Below, one piece after another: positions 45,219 to 59,300 of a DNA stretch of 64,000 nucleotides (positions are counted from its first letter, which is position 1; each line of letters starts with the position of its first letter). The position numbers and the translations under genes are program-made. Origin of the DNA: Dryomyza anilis (taxonomy: Eukaryota > Arthropoda > Insecta > Diptera > Dryomyzidae). Below the pieces are notes generated by a model. That model did no database searches, was not told where the DNA came from, and saw only the letters and a list, made by a program, of their open reading frames with translations. The stretch is from the NCBI GenBank assembly GCA_951804985.1, contig OX638130.1, forward strand, positions 39,694,751-39,758,750, written 5' to 3'.

Positions 45219-46251
45219 TTAGCTGATCTTCATAAAAATCATCATAAAGTTATTGAAGGTATAACATTGAATAGTCCCTTATTAATTAGAAGACTCCGTC
45301 TACCCAACCGTTCATAGGTAATATTTGTTAAACAAAATAAACTAGAATCCATGAGCAATTATCAAAGTATGACCCACATATTCCTCAATATCTGATAGTT
45401 GTTAACCCAGCTAAAACGATTCCTATATGAGCCACAGATGAATAAGCAATTAAAGCCTTAAGATCTGTTTGTCGCAAACAAACAAAACTAATTAAGACAC
45501 CACCTACTAAACTAATTCTAATCCAAATAAAGTTTAACTTTAACCCAAATAATTGCAAAAAAGAAAACACCCGTAATAAACCATACTCCCCTAATTTTAA
45601 TATAATTCCAGCTAACATTATTGAACCAGATACAGGAGCTTCTACATGAGCCTTTGGGAGTCATAAATGAATTAATAATATACGTATATTCACTAAAAAA
45701 GCTAAGATTATGCCAAAATAAAGCAACTCGCTATTAAATAAGTAATCTCTTAACAAATAAAAATAAATTGTACAAATAAAAAATTCCTACTAGTATAGGT
45801 AAAGACACTAATAAAGTATAAAATAATAAATACACCTCAGCTTAAAGACGCTCAGGCTGATACCCCCATCCTAAAATTAAAAATAAAGTTAGAATTAAAC
45901 TACTTTCAAAAAATAAATAATATAAATAAACTCATTATTCTAAAAGTTAAAACTAAAAACAACAATAACGTTAATACATTAATAAAAAAAATGTTTGTAA
46001 TTACTATATTTATTAACTGATTCTCTTGCTATTAGTATGAGGGAACAAATTCAAAGTCTTAATAAAATTAGTTCGTAAGACAACATATCACAGCTTTAAA
46101 AATAAGAAATATTTATAAAATAATTTGTAAAATAGTTTAACATAATTACAAAAAATGTAATAATAAATAATGAATTCTGAATTATTCAAAAAGCATTATT
46201 AATAAAACACACGGGAACTAAAAATAAGATTATGAATAAAATGTTTAACAT
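45219..46251 (-). pseudogene. nd4: nd4, unit 1 (3' end missing)
   Basis: N-terminus MLNILFMILFLVPVCF at 46251, and the conserved segment [20 protein letters not shown] with [20 protein letters not shown] at 45385-45618. Several frame breaks. Confidence 0.9.
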
Positions 46252-46257
46252 TGTAAA

Positions 46258-46537
46258 GAATTAAAAGATTGAAAATAGTCATTTCCATGAGTTCGAATTA
46301 TTGAAACTAAAATTGAGAGACCTAACGCCCCTTCACAAACACTAAAAGTTAAAAATATTGTACAAAAATATCTTTCGTAATTAAATACATTTAAATAAAT
46401 GATAACAAAAATAATCTTAAAACAATATATTCTAATCTTAATAATATAGATAGTAAATGTTTACGGTTAGAAACAAATACAAAAAAACCTATAATTAACA
46501 AAATACTTGGTAGACTTCAATATATAATTATAATCAT
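46258..46537 (-). pseudogene. nd4L: nd4L, unit 1
   Basis: Minus-strand ATG at 46535-46537 next to trnT; hydrophobic short subunit, no clear frame beyond small indels. Confidence 0.75.
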
Positions 46538-46539
46538 TA

Positions 46540-46604
46540 GTTTTAATAGTTTAATAAAAACATTGGTCTTGTAATCCAAAAATAAAAGATACTTTTTTAA
46601 AACT
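46540..46604 (+). tRNA. trnT: trnT, unit 1
   Basis: GTTTTAATAGTTTAATAAAA with anticodon TGT in GGTCTTGTAATCC. Confidence 0.85.
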
Positions 46605-46671
46605 TCAAGAAAAAAGAAATTTCTTTATCAATAATCCCCAAAATTAATATTTTAATTAAACTACTTCTTGA
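46605..46671 (-). tRNA. trnP: trnP, unit 1
   Basis: Minus-strand outline closing TCAAGAA with anticodon TGG (CCCCAAAATT on the plus strand). Confidence 0.85.
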
Positions 46672-46673
46672 AA

Positions 46674-47273
<600 letters not shown>

Positions 47274-47278
<5 letters not shown>

Positions 47279-47339
47279 TATGGCAGATTAGTGCAATGGA
47301 TTTAAGCTCCATTTATAAAGTATTTTACTTTTGTTAGAA
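47274..47339 (+). tRNA. trnL2: trnL2(UUR), unit 2
   Basis: Same as the unit 1 copy. Confidence 0.88.
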
Positions 47340-47342
47340 CCA

Positions 47343-48002
47343 ATGTCAACATGATCAAGTTTAGGACTACAAGATAGAGCTTCTCCTCTAATAGAACAGC
47401 TTACTTTATTTCATGACCACACTTTATTAATTTTAGTAATAATCACAATCTTAGTAGGATACTTAATATTTATACTATTTTTTAACAAATATACAAATCG
47501 ATTCTTATTACATGGGCAAACAATTGAAGTAATCTGAACTATTTTACCAGCAATTGTATTATTATTTATTGCCTTCCCTTCTCTTCGTCTATTTTATTTA
47601 TTAGATGAAATTAATGAGCCATCTATTACTTTAATGTCAATCGGTCATCAATGATACTGAAGCTACGAATATTCAGAATTTTTAAATGAATTTGATTCAT
47701 ACATAATTCCTACAAATGAATTACCAATTGATGGATTCCATTTATTAGACGTAGATAATCGAGTTGTGCTACATATGAACTCTCAAATCCGAATTCTAGT
47801 AACTGCCGCAGATGTTATTCATTCATGAACAGTACCAGCATTAGGCGTAAATATTGACGGAACTCCAGGACGACTTAACCAAACTAACTTTTTAATTAAA
47901 CGAGAAATTTGCGGAGCAAATCACAGATTTATACCTATTGTAATCTAAAGAGTTCCAGTAAATTATTTTATTAAATGAATTTCAAGATATATAAATTCTT
48001 CA
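47343..48002 (+). pseudogene. cox2: cox2, unit 2
   Basis: As unit 1 but with a 3-bp deletion near 47687 and GAA to TAA at 47946-47948, a premature stop. Confidence 0.93.
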
Positions 48003-48139
48003 TTAGATGACTGAAAGCTAGTACTGGTCTCTTAAACCATTCAATAGTAAATTAGCACTTAATTTTAATGAAATAAAAAATTAGTTAAATATATAACACT
48101 AGTATGTCAAACTAAAGTTATCAAATTATTGATATTTTT
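48001..48139 (+). tRNA. trnK and trnD, unit 2
   Basis: trnK 48001-48071 (CTCTTAAAC loop, anticodon CTT as usual for flies) and trnD 48074-48139 with GTC. Confidence 0.82.
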
Positions 48140-48141
48140 TG

Positions 48142-48909
48142 ATTCCACAAATAGCTCCTATTGGTTGATTAAGCTTATTCATTATTTTTTCTATTACTTT
48201 TGTATTATTTAATACAATAAATTATTACTCTGTTTTGCCATCTTCACCTAAATCTCATAGCCTTAGTTCTATTAAATTAAATACTTCTTCAAGTATTTTT
48301 AATTTATCCCTTAACTGCATTTTAATAATTCCTTCAATATATTGATTTATACCATCTCGATACCACATCTTTTGAAATAAAATTTTATTAACTTTACACA
48401 ATGAATTTAAGACATTGCTAGGATCCACTGGACATAACGGAAGAACTTTCATTTTTGTATCATTATTTTCAATAATTTTGTTCAATAATTTTATGGGATT
48501 ATTCCCTTATATTTTCACTAGAACTAGTCACTTAACTTTAACATTAACTATAGGTCTTCCTTTATGATTATGTTTAATAATTTATGGATGACTTAATCAT
48601 ACACAACATATATTTGCTCATTTAGTTCCTCAAGGAACTCCAGCTGTTCTAATGCCTTTTATAGTATGTATTGAAACAATTAGAAATATTATTCATCCTG
48701 GAACACTGGCAGTACGATTAGCAGCTAATATAATTGCTGGACACCTACTACTAACTTTATTGAGTAACACGGGTCCATCACTATATTATATAAATGCATA
48801 ATTACTAGTGGCTCAAATTGCCCTTTTAGTTCTTGAGTCAGCAGTAGCTATTATTCAATCATATGTATTTGCAGTTTTTAGAACTCTTTATTCTAGAGAA
48901 GTAAATTAA
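48142..48909 (+). pseudogene. atp8 and atp6, unit 2
   Basis: Same deletions as unit 1, including the atp6 stop (ATAAATGCATAATTACTAG). Confidence 0.88.
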
Positions 48910-50007
48910 TGTCAACACACTCAAATCACCCATTCCACCTAGTAGACTACAGTCCATGACCCCTTACAGGAGCTATTGGGGCTATAACTACTGTTTCTGG
49001 TATAGTTAAATGATTCCACCAATATGATATCTCTTTATTTACTTTAGGAAATATTATTACAATTCTAACAGTGTATCAATGATGACGGTAGCCGCGGTAG
49101 CTCAGTGGTTAGTGCGTTGGACTGCGAGCCGAAAGGTCCCCGGTTCAAGCCTGGACTGGGCCTAACAACATCTTTTCATAGAAACATTTTTCTATACCGC
49201 GCTACCTCTCGTCAGTAAATGGCAAACCTACGAGAGTAAAACATTGCCTATGAAAAGCTTTCACCCGCCGTTCGGATTCGGCAATAAACTGTAGGTCCCA
49301 CCACTTTGAGTACAAATATAACACGCACAGCTCAAAATGGTGAGAGAGCTCGGCCGAAGTTCTATACAGGACTGTAGCGCCAAACAATTATTAATTATTA
49401 TCAATGATGACGAGATGTATCTCGAGAAGGTACTACCCATGCTGTAACAATTGGATTACGATGAGGAACAATTCTGTTTATTTTGTCTGAAGTATTATTT
49501 TTTGTTTCTTTCTTTTGAGCTTTCTTTCATAGTAGCCTTTCTCTAGCTATTGAATTATGGGCTATATGACCTCCAGCCAGAATCGGATCATTTAATCCAT
49601 TCCAAATTCCTCTTTTAAATACCGCTATTTTATTAGCATCTGGAGTAACAGTTACATGAGCCCATCGTAGACTAATAGAAGGAAACCATTTTCAAACAAC
49701 ACAAGGCCTATTTTTTACAGTATTATTAGGAGTATATTTTACTATTTTTCAAGAATATGAATATATTGAAGCTCCTTTTACAATTGCAGATTCTGTTTAT
49801 GGCTCTACCTTTTATATATCAACAGGATTCCATGGAGTTCATGTATTAATTGAAACTACTTTTTTACTAGTATGTTTAATTCGACACTTAAATAATCACT
49901 TTTCAAAGACGCATCATTTCGGATTCGAAGCTGCTACATGATATTGACATTTTGTTGATATTGTTTGAATATTCCTTTATGTATCAATTTACTGATGAGG
50001 TGGATAA
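48909..50007 (+). pseudogene. cox3: cox3, unit 2, split by a SINE
   Basis: 5' part 48909-49087 and 3' part from 49399. The interruption is flanked by a 14-bp duplication of cox3 sequence (TATCAATGATGACG at 49074-49087 and 49399-49412). Confidence 0.92.
49088..49398 (+). mobile_element. tRNA-derived SINE inserted in NUMT cox3
   Basis: 311 bp, same family as 22045-22360: tRNA-like head GTAGCCGCGGTAGCTCAGTG, B-box GGTTCAAGCCT, body, ATTATTAATTATT tail. The perfect 14-bp target duplication is typical of LINE-machinery integration. Absent at the same site in units 1 and 3. Confidence 0.95.
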
Positions 50008-50013
50008 CCTTTT

Positions 50014-50417
50014 ATTTATATAGTATAAAGTATATATGACTTCCAATCATAAGGTCTCTTAATAAAATAGTATAAATAATTTTTTCAATTTTAAGAATTA
50101 GAACAATTATCTTACTTCTTTTTTCAGCGGTAATACTACTGGCATCTATTTTATTCTATTATTGACCGAGAAAAAAGCTCACCTTTTGAATGCGGATTTG
50201 ACCCCAAGTCATCCTCTCGATTGCCATTTTCACTACGATTTTTTTTAATCACAATTATTTTTTTAATTTTTGATGTAGAAATCGCACTAATCCTTCCAAT
50301 AGTATTAATTATTCAAACTTACTAGTCTGATCATTAACTTCTATAATCTTTATCTTAATTTTATTAGGAGGTCTCTACCATGAGTGAAATCAAGGAATAT
50401 TAAACTGATCAAAATAG
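50014..50417 (+). pseudogene. trnG and nd3, unit 2
   Basis: trnG 50014-50077, nd3 from about 50074 to the TAG before trnA; same defects as unit 1. Confidence 0.82.
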
Positions 50418-50828
50418 GGTTGTAGTTTATTGTAACATTTGATTTGAATTCAAAAAGTATTGAATTTCAATCTACCTTGAATATGAAGCGATATATTGCA
50501 ATTAGTTTCGACCTAATTTTAGGTAATTTTACCCTTATTCTATTAATTGAAGCCAAAAAGAGGCGTATCACTGTTAATGATATAACTGGGACAATTCCCC
50601 AATTAAGGAAATATGATGTACAAAAAAAAGCTGCTAACTTTTATATTTAATGGTTAAATTCCATTTATATTTCTATTTATATAGTTTAACAAAAACCTTA
50701 CATTTTCATTGTAAAAATAAAATAAATATTTTTTTTTAATTACTAAATTTAATTCATAATATTCAAAGCTAAAACTAATCTCCATAACTTCATCAGTGTC
50801 ATACTCTAAATATAAGCTATTTGAATAT
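50416..50828. tRNA. trnA-R-N-S1-E-F cluster, unit 2
   Basis: trnA 50416-50478 (anticodon again TGA), trnR 50479-50541, trnN 50543-50607, trnS1 50608-50674, trnE 50675-50741 (plus strand), then trnF about 50762-50828 (minus strand; loop sequence differs from unit 1 by one base). Confidence 0.8.
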
Positions 50829-51402
50829 AGTAATAGTAAAAAACTAAACAAAATAAAAATTTATAAAACAAAAGTTAATAAATAAATCTTTAAGTTATTG
50901 TTTTGTAACAAATTATTAATTTTAGAATATTTTGTTAAAAGTTGATATAAAATTTGACCCCCAAAAAATTCTGATCATCCTTGGTCAAAACCCCATATGT
51001 AGCAATATAAGGTATAAACCACATTGAACCACAAAAATGAGATAAAGAATAATTATTATTTGACTTATTGATAAAGTATAAAGAAACGTTAGAAATTATA
51101 TATCCAATGATACCCCCAGAAATACATACAAATAGTGTCAAAAATTTTAAATAAAGGGATAAACAAATTATATCTGGAGTTCTAAAAATTAATCAATTTA
51201 ATATTCTACCGCCAATAATTCTTATAAATAACAGTTCTAATATTCCACGCAATATAATTCATCCTTCATCATTTAATATGTTTAAAGCCCCACAGTTTAA
51301 TTCACCAGTTATTGAATAATAAACTAATCGGAATGAATAACATACTGTTAATCCAGTAGAAAAAAAATATAAAAAGAAAGAAAATATATTAATATATTAA
51401 TA
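50829..51402 (-). pseudogene. nd5: nd5, C-terminal part, unit 2
   Basis: As unit 1, with the same nd5-nd4 deletion joint. Confidence 0.85.
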
Positions 51403-52435
51403 TTAGCTGATCTTCATAAAAATCATCATAAAGTTATTGAAGGTATAAAATTGAATTGTCCCTTATTAATTAGAAGACTCCGTCTACCCAACCGTTCATA
51501 GGTAATATTTGTTAAACAAAATAAACTAGAATCCATGAGCAATTATCAAAGTATGACCCACATATTCCTCAATATCTGATAGTTGTTAACCCAGCTAAAA
51601 CGATTCCTATATGAGCCACAGATGAATAAGCAATTAAAGCCTTAAGATCTGTTTGTCGCAAACAAACAAAACTAATTAAGACACCACCTACTAAACTAAT
51701 TCTAATCCAAATAAAGTTTAACTTTAACCCAAATAATTGCAAAAAAGAAAACACCCGTAATAAACCATACTCCCCTAATTTTAATATAATTCCAGCTAAC
51801 ATTATTGAACCAGATACAGGAGCTTCTACATGAGCCTTTGGGAGTCATAAATGAATTAAAAATATAGGTATATTCACTAAAAAAGCTAAGATTATGCCAA
51901 AATAAAGCAACTCGCTATTAAATAAGTAATCTCTTAACAAATAAAAATAAATTGTACAAATAAAAAATTCCTACTAGTATAGGTAAAGACACTAATAAAG
52001 TATAAAATAATAAATACACCTCAGCTTAAAGACGCTCAGGCTGATACCCCCATCCTAAAATTAAAAATGAAGTTAGAATTAAACTACTTTCAAAAAATAA
52101 ATAATATAAATAAACTCATTATTCTAAAAGTTAAAACTAAAAACAACAATAACGTTAATACATTAATAAAAAAAATGTTTGTAATTACTATATTTATTAA
52201 CTGATTCTCTTGCTATTAGTATGAGGGAACAAATTCAAAGTCTTAATAAAATTAGTTCGTAAGACAACATATCACAGCTTTAAAAATAAGAAATATTTAT
52301 AAAATAATTTGTAAAATAGTTTAACATAATTACAAAAAATGTAATAATAAATAATGAATTCTGAATTATTCAAAAAGCATTATTAATAAAACACACGGGA
52401 ACTAAAAATAAGATTATGAATAAAATGTTTAACAT
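51403..52435 (-). pseudogene. nd4: nd4, unit 2
   Basis: Same truncated copy as unit 1; segment [20 protein letters not shown] at 51569-51802. Confidence 0.88.
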
Positions 52436-52441
52436 TGTAAA

Positions 52442-52721
52442 GAATTAAAAGATTGAAAATAGTCATTTCCATGAGTTCGAATTATTGAAACTAAAATTGA
52501 GAGACGTAACGCCCCTTCACAAACACTAAAAGTTAAAAATATTGTACAAAAATATCTTTCGTAATTAAATACATTTAAATAAATGATAACAAAAATAATC
52601 TTAAAACAATATATTCTAATCTTAATAATATAGATAGTAAATGTTTACGGTTAGAAACAAATACAAAAAAACCTATAATTAACAAAATACTTGGTAGACT
52701 TCAATATATAATTATAATCAT
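52442..52721 (-). pseudogene. nd4L: nd4L, unit 2
   Basis: As unit 1. Confidence 0.75.
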
Positions 52722-52723
52722 TA

Positions 52724-52855
52724 GTTTTAATAGTTTAATAAAAACATTGGTCTTGTAATCCAAAAATAAAAGATACTTTTTTAAAACTTCAAGAAAAAAG
52801 AAATTTCTTTATCAATAATCCCCAAAATTAATATTTTAATTAAACTACTTCTTGA
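52724..52855. tRNA. trnT (+) and trnP (-), unit 2
   Basis: trnT 52724-52788 and trnP 52789-52855, as unit 1. Confidence 0.82.
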
Positions 52856-52857
52856 AA

Positions 52858-53457
<600 letters not shown>

Positions 53458-53462
<5 letters not shown>

Positions 53463-53523
53463 TATGGCAGATTAGTGCAATGGATTTAAGCTCCATTTAT
53501 AAAGTATTTTACTTTTGTTAGAA
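53458..53523 (+). tRNA. trnL2: trnL2(UUR), unit 3
   Basis: Same as unit 1. Confidence 0.88.
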
Positions 53524-53526
53524 CCA

Positions 53527-54189
53527 ATGTCAACATGATCAAGTTTAGGACTACAAGATAGAGCTTCTCCTCTAATAGAACAGCTTACTTTATTTCATGA
53601 CCACACTTTATTAATTTTAGTAATAATCACAATCTTAGTAGGATACTTAATATTTATACTATTTTTTAACAAATATACAAATCGATTCTTATTACATGGG
53701 CAAACAATTGAAGTAATCTGAACTATTTTACCAGCAATTGTATTATTATTTATTGCCTTCCCTTCTCTTCGTCTATTTTATTTATTAGATGAAATTAATG
53801 AGCCATCTATTACTTTAATGTCAATCGGTCATCAATGATACTGAAGCTACGAATATTCAGAATTTTTAAATGTTGAATTTGATTCATACATAATTCCTAC
53901 AAATGAATTACCAATTGATGGATTCCATTTATTAGACGTAGATAATCGAGTTGTGCTACATATGAACTCTCAAATCCGAATTCTAGTAACTGCCGCAGAT
54001 GTTATTCATTCATGAACAGTACCTGCATTAGGCGTAAAGATTGACGGAACTCCAGGACGACTTAACCAAACTAACTTTTTAATTAAACGAGAAATTTGTG
54101 GAGCAAATCACAGATTTATACCTATTGTAATCGAAAGAGTTCCAGTAAATTATTTTATTAAATGAATTTCAAGAAATATAAATTCTTCA
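53527..54189 (+). pseudogene. cox2: cox2, unit 3
   Basis: Open throughout in the mitochondrial code except for the shared loss of the copper-loop codons. Confidence 0.93.
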
Positions 54190-54326
54190 TTAGATGACTG
54201 AAAGCTAGTACTGGTCTCTTAAACCATTCAATAGTAAATTAGCACTTAATTTTAATGAAATAAAAAATTAGTTAAATATATAACATTAGTATGTCAAACT
54301 AAAGTTATCAAATTATTGATATTTTT
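54188..54326 (+). tRNA. trnK and trnD, unit 3
   Basis: trnK 54188-54258 and trnD 54261-54326, anticodons CTT and GTC. Confidence 0.82.
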
Positions 54327-54328
54327 TG

Positions 54329-55120
54329 ATTCCACAAATAGCTCCTATTGGTTGATTAAGCTTATTCATTATTTTTTCTATTACTTTTGTATTATTTAAT
54401 ACAATAAATTATTACTCTGTTTTGCCATCTTCACCTAAATCTCATAGCCTTAGTTCTATTAAATTAAACTTATTTTCTGTATTCGACCCTTCTTCAAGTA
54501 TTTTTAATTTATCCCTTAACTGCATAAGTACTTTTATCGGAATTTTAATAATTCCTTCAATATATTGATTTATACCATCTCGATACCACATCTTTTGAAA
54601 TAAAATTTTATTAACTTTACACAATGAATTTAAGACATTGCTAGGATCCACTGGACATAACGGAAGAACTTTCATTTTTGTATCATTATTTTCAATAATT
54701 TTGTTCAATAATTTTATGGGATTATTCCCTTATATTTTCACTAGAACTAGTCACTTAACTTTAACATTAACTATAGCTCTTCCTTTATGATTATGTTTAA
54801 TAATTTATGGATGACTTAATCATACTCAACATATATTTGCTCATTTAGTTCCTCAAGGAACTCCAGCTGTTCTAATGCCTTTTATAGTATGTATTATTAT
54901 TCGTCCTGGAACACTGGCAGTACGATTAGCAGCTAATATAATTGCTGGACACCTACTACTAACTTTATTGAGTAACACGGGTCCATCACTATCTTATATA
55001 ATTGCATCACTATTACTAGTGGCTCAAATTGCCCTTTTAGTTCTTGAGTCAGCAGTAGCTATTATTCAATCATATGTATTTGCAGTTTTTAGAACTCTTT
55101 ATTCTAGAGAAGTAAATTAA
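54329..55120 (+). pseudogene. atp8 and atp6, unit 3
   Basis: Retains [20 protein letters not shown] and the open C-terminus [15 protein letters not shown] that units 1-2 have lost. A short block after MPFIVCI (ETIRN in the other units) is missing instead. Confidence 0.9.
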
Positions 55121-55329
55121 TGTCAACACACTCAAATCACCCATTCCACCTAGTAGACTACAGTCAATGACCCCTTACAGGAGCTATTGGGGCTATAACT
55201 ACTGTTTCTGGTATAGTTAAATGATTCCACCAATATGATATCTCTTTATTTACTTTAGGAAATATTATTACAATTCTAACAGTGTATCAATGATGACGAG
55301 ATGTATCTCGAGAAGGTACTACCCATACC

Positions 55330-56316
55330 CACGCCCAACTGGAAGCTAAACTTAAATTGGAGATCGGACCCGGATCTCTGAATACAGAGGTCAGGTTGTC
55401 CGATGCCCAGATGAGTAGGAGAAGGAAGAATAAAGCGAAAGATCGCAAAGAGGCTGAAAAAGCTAAAGGCGACGCTGGAGCTTTCTCTTCCCCAGCTACC
55501 ACAGCAAAACGCGATAGATCGGTGGAGGTTACTCCGACTGAAGCCGGACCATCCGCTGCTGCTGTTGTGGTTGCCAATGCACCTGAGAAGCGCAATGGCA
55601 AGAAGTTTAAAACCTTCACTGCTACTGCGAAACCCCGTAACTCCCAGAACTCGACAGTTTCCAGTGATATTGTTTCCACAAGCAAGAGCACTGGTGCTTC
55701 ATGTTCCGGATCGGCTGCGGATGAACTGCCTTCAACATCCACTGGCAGAGGTAGGCTAGCAGTATCATATCGAGATGCTGCTCGCAAAGCTCTTCCGGTT
55801 GCGATTATTGGCAAATTGGGGAAGGAGAAAAAGATGAATGATGCAGAAGTAAAACACTGCACCGATCATCTTTGGCGGCTAGTCAGCACCGGCGGTGTCA
55901 GTGCAAACGCAAAAGGCTATGAGACGAGTGATGGCATGATGAAGGTGCTATGCTCGTCTCAAGCCAATTTCGATTGGATTGCCACAGCCGCTGCTAAAAT
56001 CCCCCCCTTGGGCAAATCGCGCTTCGCTGTTTTCAGCGGAGACGAACCCAAACGCAGGCGAGCAATATGCTGGATACCTGGTCCTATCAGGAAAACAGCG
56101 GAAGTGTTTGCCTGTCTACGTGCTCAGAACCAGGGCATCGAAACGAACGGATGGAAAATCTATAGCCATAAACCAGAGCGAGGTCCGGAGGACAAGGAGG
56201 GCTTAACCCTGGTTGTTGGCTTAGACCAGAAGTCGTTAGATGTCATGCTATCTAAGTACGACAACCATCTAAACTTATTCTTTGGACGGATCAAATTCCG
56301 AATCAATTCCAAATGA
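55330..56316 (+). CDS. ORF1 protein of copy II, 5'-truncated
   Basis: 319 codons from the first internal Met at 55357, open to TGA 56314-56316. A basic N-terminal region (SRRRKNKAKDRKEAEKAKGD), a Ser/Thr-rich linker, then a conserved C-terminal half (AICWIPGPIRKTAEVFACLR, NGWKIYSHKPERG, LDVMLSKYDNHLNLFFGRIK). Similar to DUF4780-type ORF1 proteins (recalled). Likely an RNA-binding retrotransposon protein. The real start lies in the missing 5' end. Confidence 0.75.
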   Translation, partial: HAQLEAKLKLEIGPGSLNTEVRLSDAQMSRRRKNKAKDRKEAEKAKGDAGAFSSPATTAKRDRSVEVTPTEAGPSAAAVVVANAPEKRNGKKFKTFTATAKPRNSQNSTVSSDIVSTSKSTGASCSGSAADELPSTSTGRGRLAVSYRDAARKALPVAIIGKLGKEKKMNDAEVKHCTDHLWRLVSTGGVSANAKGYETSDGMMKVLCSSQANFDWIATAAAKIPPLGKSRFAVFSGDEPKRRRAICWIPGPIRKTAEVFACLRAQNQGIETNGWKIYSHKPERGPEDKEGLTLVVGLDQKSLDVMLSKYDNHLNLFFGRIKFRINSK

Positions 56317-56356
56317 ATAGGCATATGATGAGAAACGAGTTAATTATCCTGTCATG

Positions 56357-59300
56357 ATATTTACTCAGATCAATCTGCAACATTCTAAAGCTGCTACCGC
56401 TTTACTAGGTAAGCGGCTCTCCATGTTGCATACATTACCTCACATCACAGCTATTCAAGAACCATGAGTGTATAACAAACCCATCTGTGGTCTTAGTGAA
56501 CTACGTGGTGAAACCATACTATACGATGAGCAAGCCGCAAGGCCTAGCAGCTGTCTTATAGTATCGAAACACTTTGCTGTCACCAAGTTAACCCAATTCT
56601 GTGGGCAAGACCTGGTGGCAGCCAAAGTGAAAGCGATAGTGGATGGAAACATCTGATTGCGGCCTTTGGCTACTCCCCTATGACTCACTACTGCCTCCTC
56701 CGCCAAAGGCAATTGTTGAGCTCATAGAGTACTGTGATCTTAAGGAGACCGGCCTTATTCTTTGCTGTGACGCTAATGCTCAACACACTGTGTGGGGCAG
56801 CAGTAAATGCAACGCGCGAGGTACCAGACTCCTTGACTTCATCATGACCTCCAATCTGAACATTCACAACACTGGTAATAAACCCACTTTTGTGACTGCT
56901 AGAAGACAGGAAGTGATTGACCTTACTTTGTCTAACTGTAGACTGAGAGAGTCAATCTTTAACTGGAAGGTTCTTAAAGAAGATTCTTTATCGGACCACA
57001 GGTATATCGAGTTTCATACTGACCGAGAGGTGTTGCCCTCTATGACGGTAAGAAACTCTAGAAAAACGAACTGGGCACGCTTCAGACATGAACTTGAGAA
57101 TTCCCTCAATATTCCTGTCAGAATTCGTACCAAAGAAAGTATTGAGACGTCCGTTCAAGTTATGAACGATGTCATAAATTCTAGTTTTGTACGAACATGT
57201 CCGGTACGAAAAACGTTATCTAGACCTCCCGTTCCTTGGTGGACCGCTTGTCTTGAAACCTTGCGCAAGGATTCCAGAAAGCTTCTAAATAGGGCCCTAA
57301 GGAGCAACTTAGACTCTGACTGGTTTCGTTAACGATCTAAGCAGAAAGAGTATAAGAAACGAATTCGGAAATCGAAAAGTGTTTCCTATAAAGACTTCTG
57401 CAGTAGCATCGAATCCAGCAGTGAGACTAGCAGATTGGTCAAGTTTCTTAAAAGAGACCGAACTGCTCGATTGGACTCACTGCGGAGACCTGATGGCTCG
57501 TATACTGAGTCTAAGACTGAGGCACTCAGTGTCCTAGTTGAGACTCACTTTCCGGGAAATCAAATCCACATAGGGCCACTTTGCAATCCCAGCACTGGGG
57601 ACTGCAATAACAACTCTAATGTGACAAAACATGACTGGCAGGTTGCCAGATTGGTTGTGTACGATGAAGCCATCCAATACGCAGTGGCCTCTTTTGATGG
57701 CTTCAAGGCACCTGGACCGAATGGCATCTACCCAGTCATGCTACAGGAAGGTATAACCCAATTGCTACCATGCCTAAAGAAGATCTTTAGAGCAAGTCTC
57801 GCATGGGCATATATTCCGACATCCTGGCTTTTAGTGAAAGTAGCCTTCATTCCTAAAGTTGGAAGAGAAGACTATTCCATAGCCAAGAGCTTCAGACTCA
57901 TTAGTATGATGTCGTTCATACTAAAATGTCTAGAAAGACTAGTTGAGCTGCACATCAGAAAAACATCGCTGTCAAGGTACCCACTATCATCAAGACAACA
58001 TGCCTACCAACGTGGAAAATCCTGTGAAACAGCATTGCAACATCTGGTTGGCCGCATCGAGCATGCTTTTCAGAGGAAGATGTACGTGATGGGCATATTT
58101 GTTGACATCGAGGGTGCTTTTGATAATGCGACTTTTGATGGAATGTGTGACGCAGCTAGAAGGCATGGAATAGATGAAACATTGGTCAAATGGCTAAGGT
58201 CAATGCTAATGTTTAGGACCATCACTTCTGAGGCGGAGTGCGGTCAGTATATTATGGCAGGGGTGAATAGAGGTTGTCCTCAAGGAGGCGTTCTCTCCCC
58301 CCTGCTCTGGTGTATGCTGGTTGACTCTCTAGTCAACGATCTCGATGGACCAGGTGTCTTTTCCCAGGCCTATGCAGATGATGTTGCCATTCTTGCCACA
58401 GGCTTTTCCCTCAATGAGGTCTGTGTTAAAACACAAAACTCATTGAACCGAATTGGTGTACTGCAAACGGACTTTCCGTCAACCCTCACAAAACAGGGAT
58501 TGTTCTCTTCACTAGGAAAAGAATAATGACAGGATTATCTCTACCAGTACTTAAGGGTGTCACTATTCCTCTGTCTAACGAAGTAAAATATCTGGGCTTA
58601 ACTCTAGATAGTAAACTACTTTGGACAAAACATGTTGAAAATAAAATTTCGCGAGCATTGAATGCTTTCTGGCAATGCATAGGAATTTTTGGGAAGACAT
58701 GGGGACTATCGCCGAGCAAAACCTTATGGATTTACACGGCAATGATAAGACCGATGATATCATATGCATCGGTAGTCTGGTGGAATAAGCTGCCGCGAAA
58801 ATGCGTGACAACTAGTCTTGCCAAGATTCAGAGAACCGTGTGTCTGGGTGTTACGGGTGCCTTTCCCACTACACCTGGTCCAGCACTGAATGCAATCTTA
58901 AACCTACCACCACTTGACATCTTCATCAGAGGCGAAGCCATGAAAGGCTGCTGGAGACTAAAACGAGATGGTTTCTGGTTTAATGTTCCCTGGAATATCT
59001 CTGACATTGCACTTGACACTCCATTAGACATCTGTCTACTGGAGATGCCCTCTGATGCAATGATAACAGAAATATTACCAAGACGAAATTTTGAGGTCTG
59101 CCAACCTGACATTCAAGACTGGCTAACGCCTGACTGTGAGCCAGGTAGAGGGTCACACCGCATTTTCACAGACGGCTCCAGAACCGATCAGGGATCTGGT
59201 GCTGGAGTGTTTGTGGAACCGGATGACCGCAGACTTCACTTCGCCTTAGGCGACAATGCCTCGGTATTTCAAGCCGAAGTCTATGCCATACTTATGGCTA

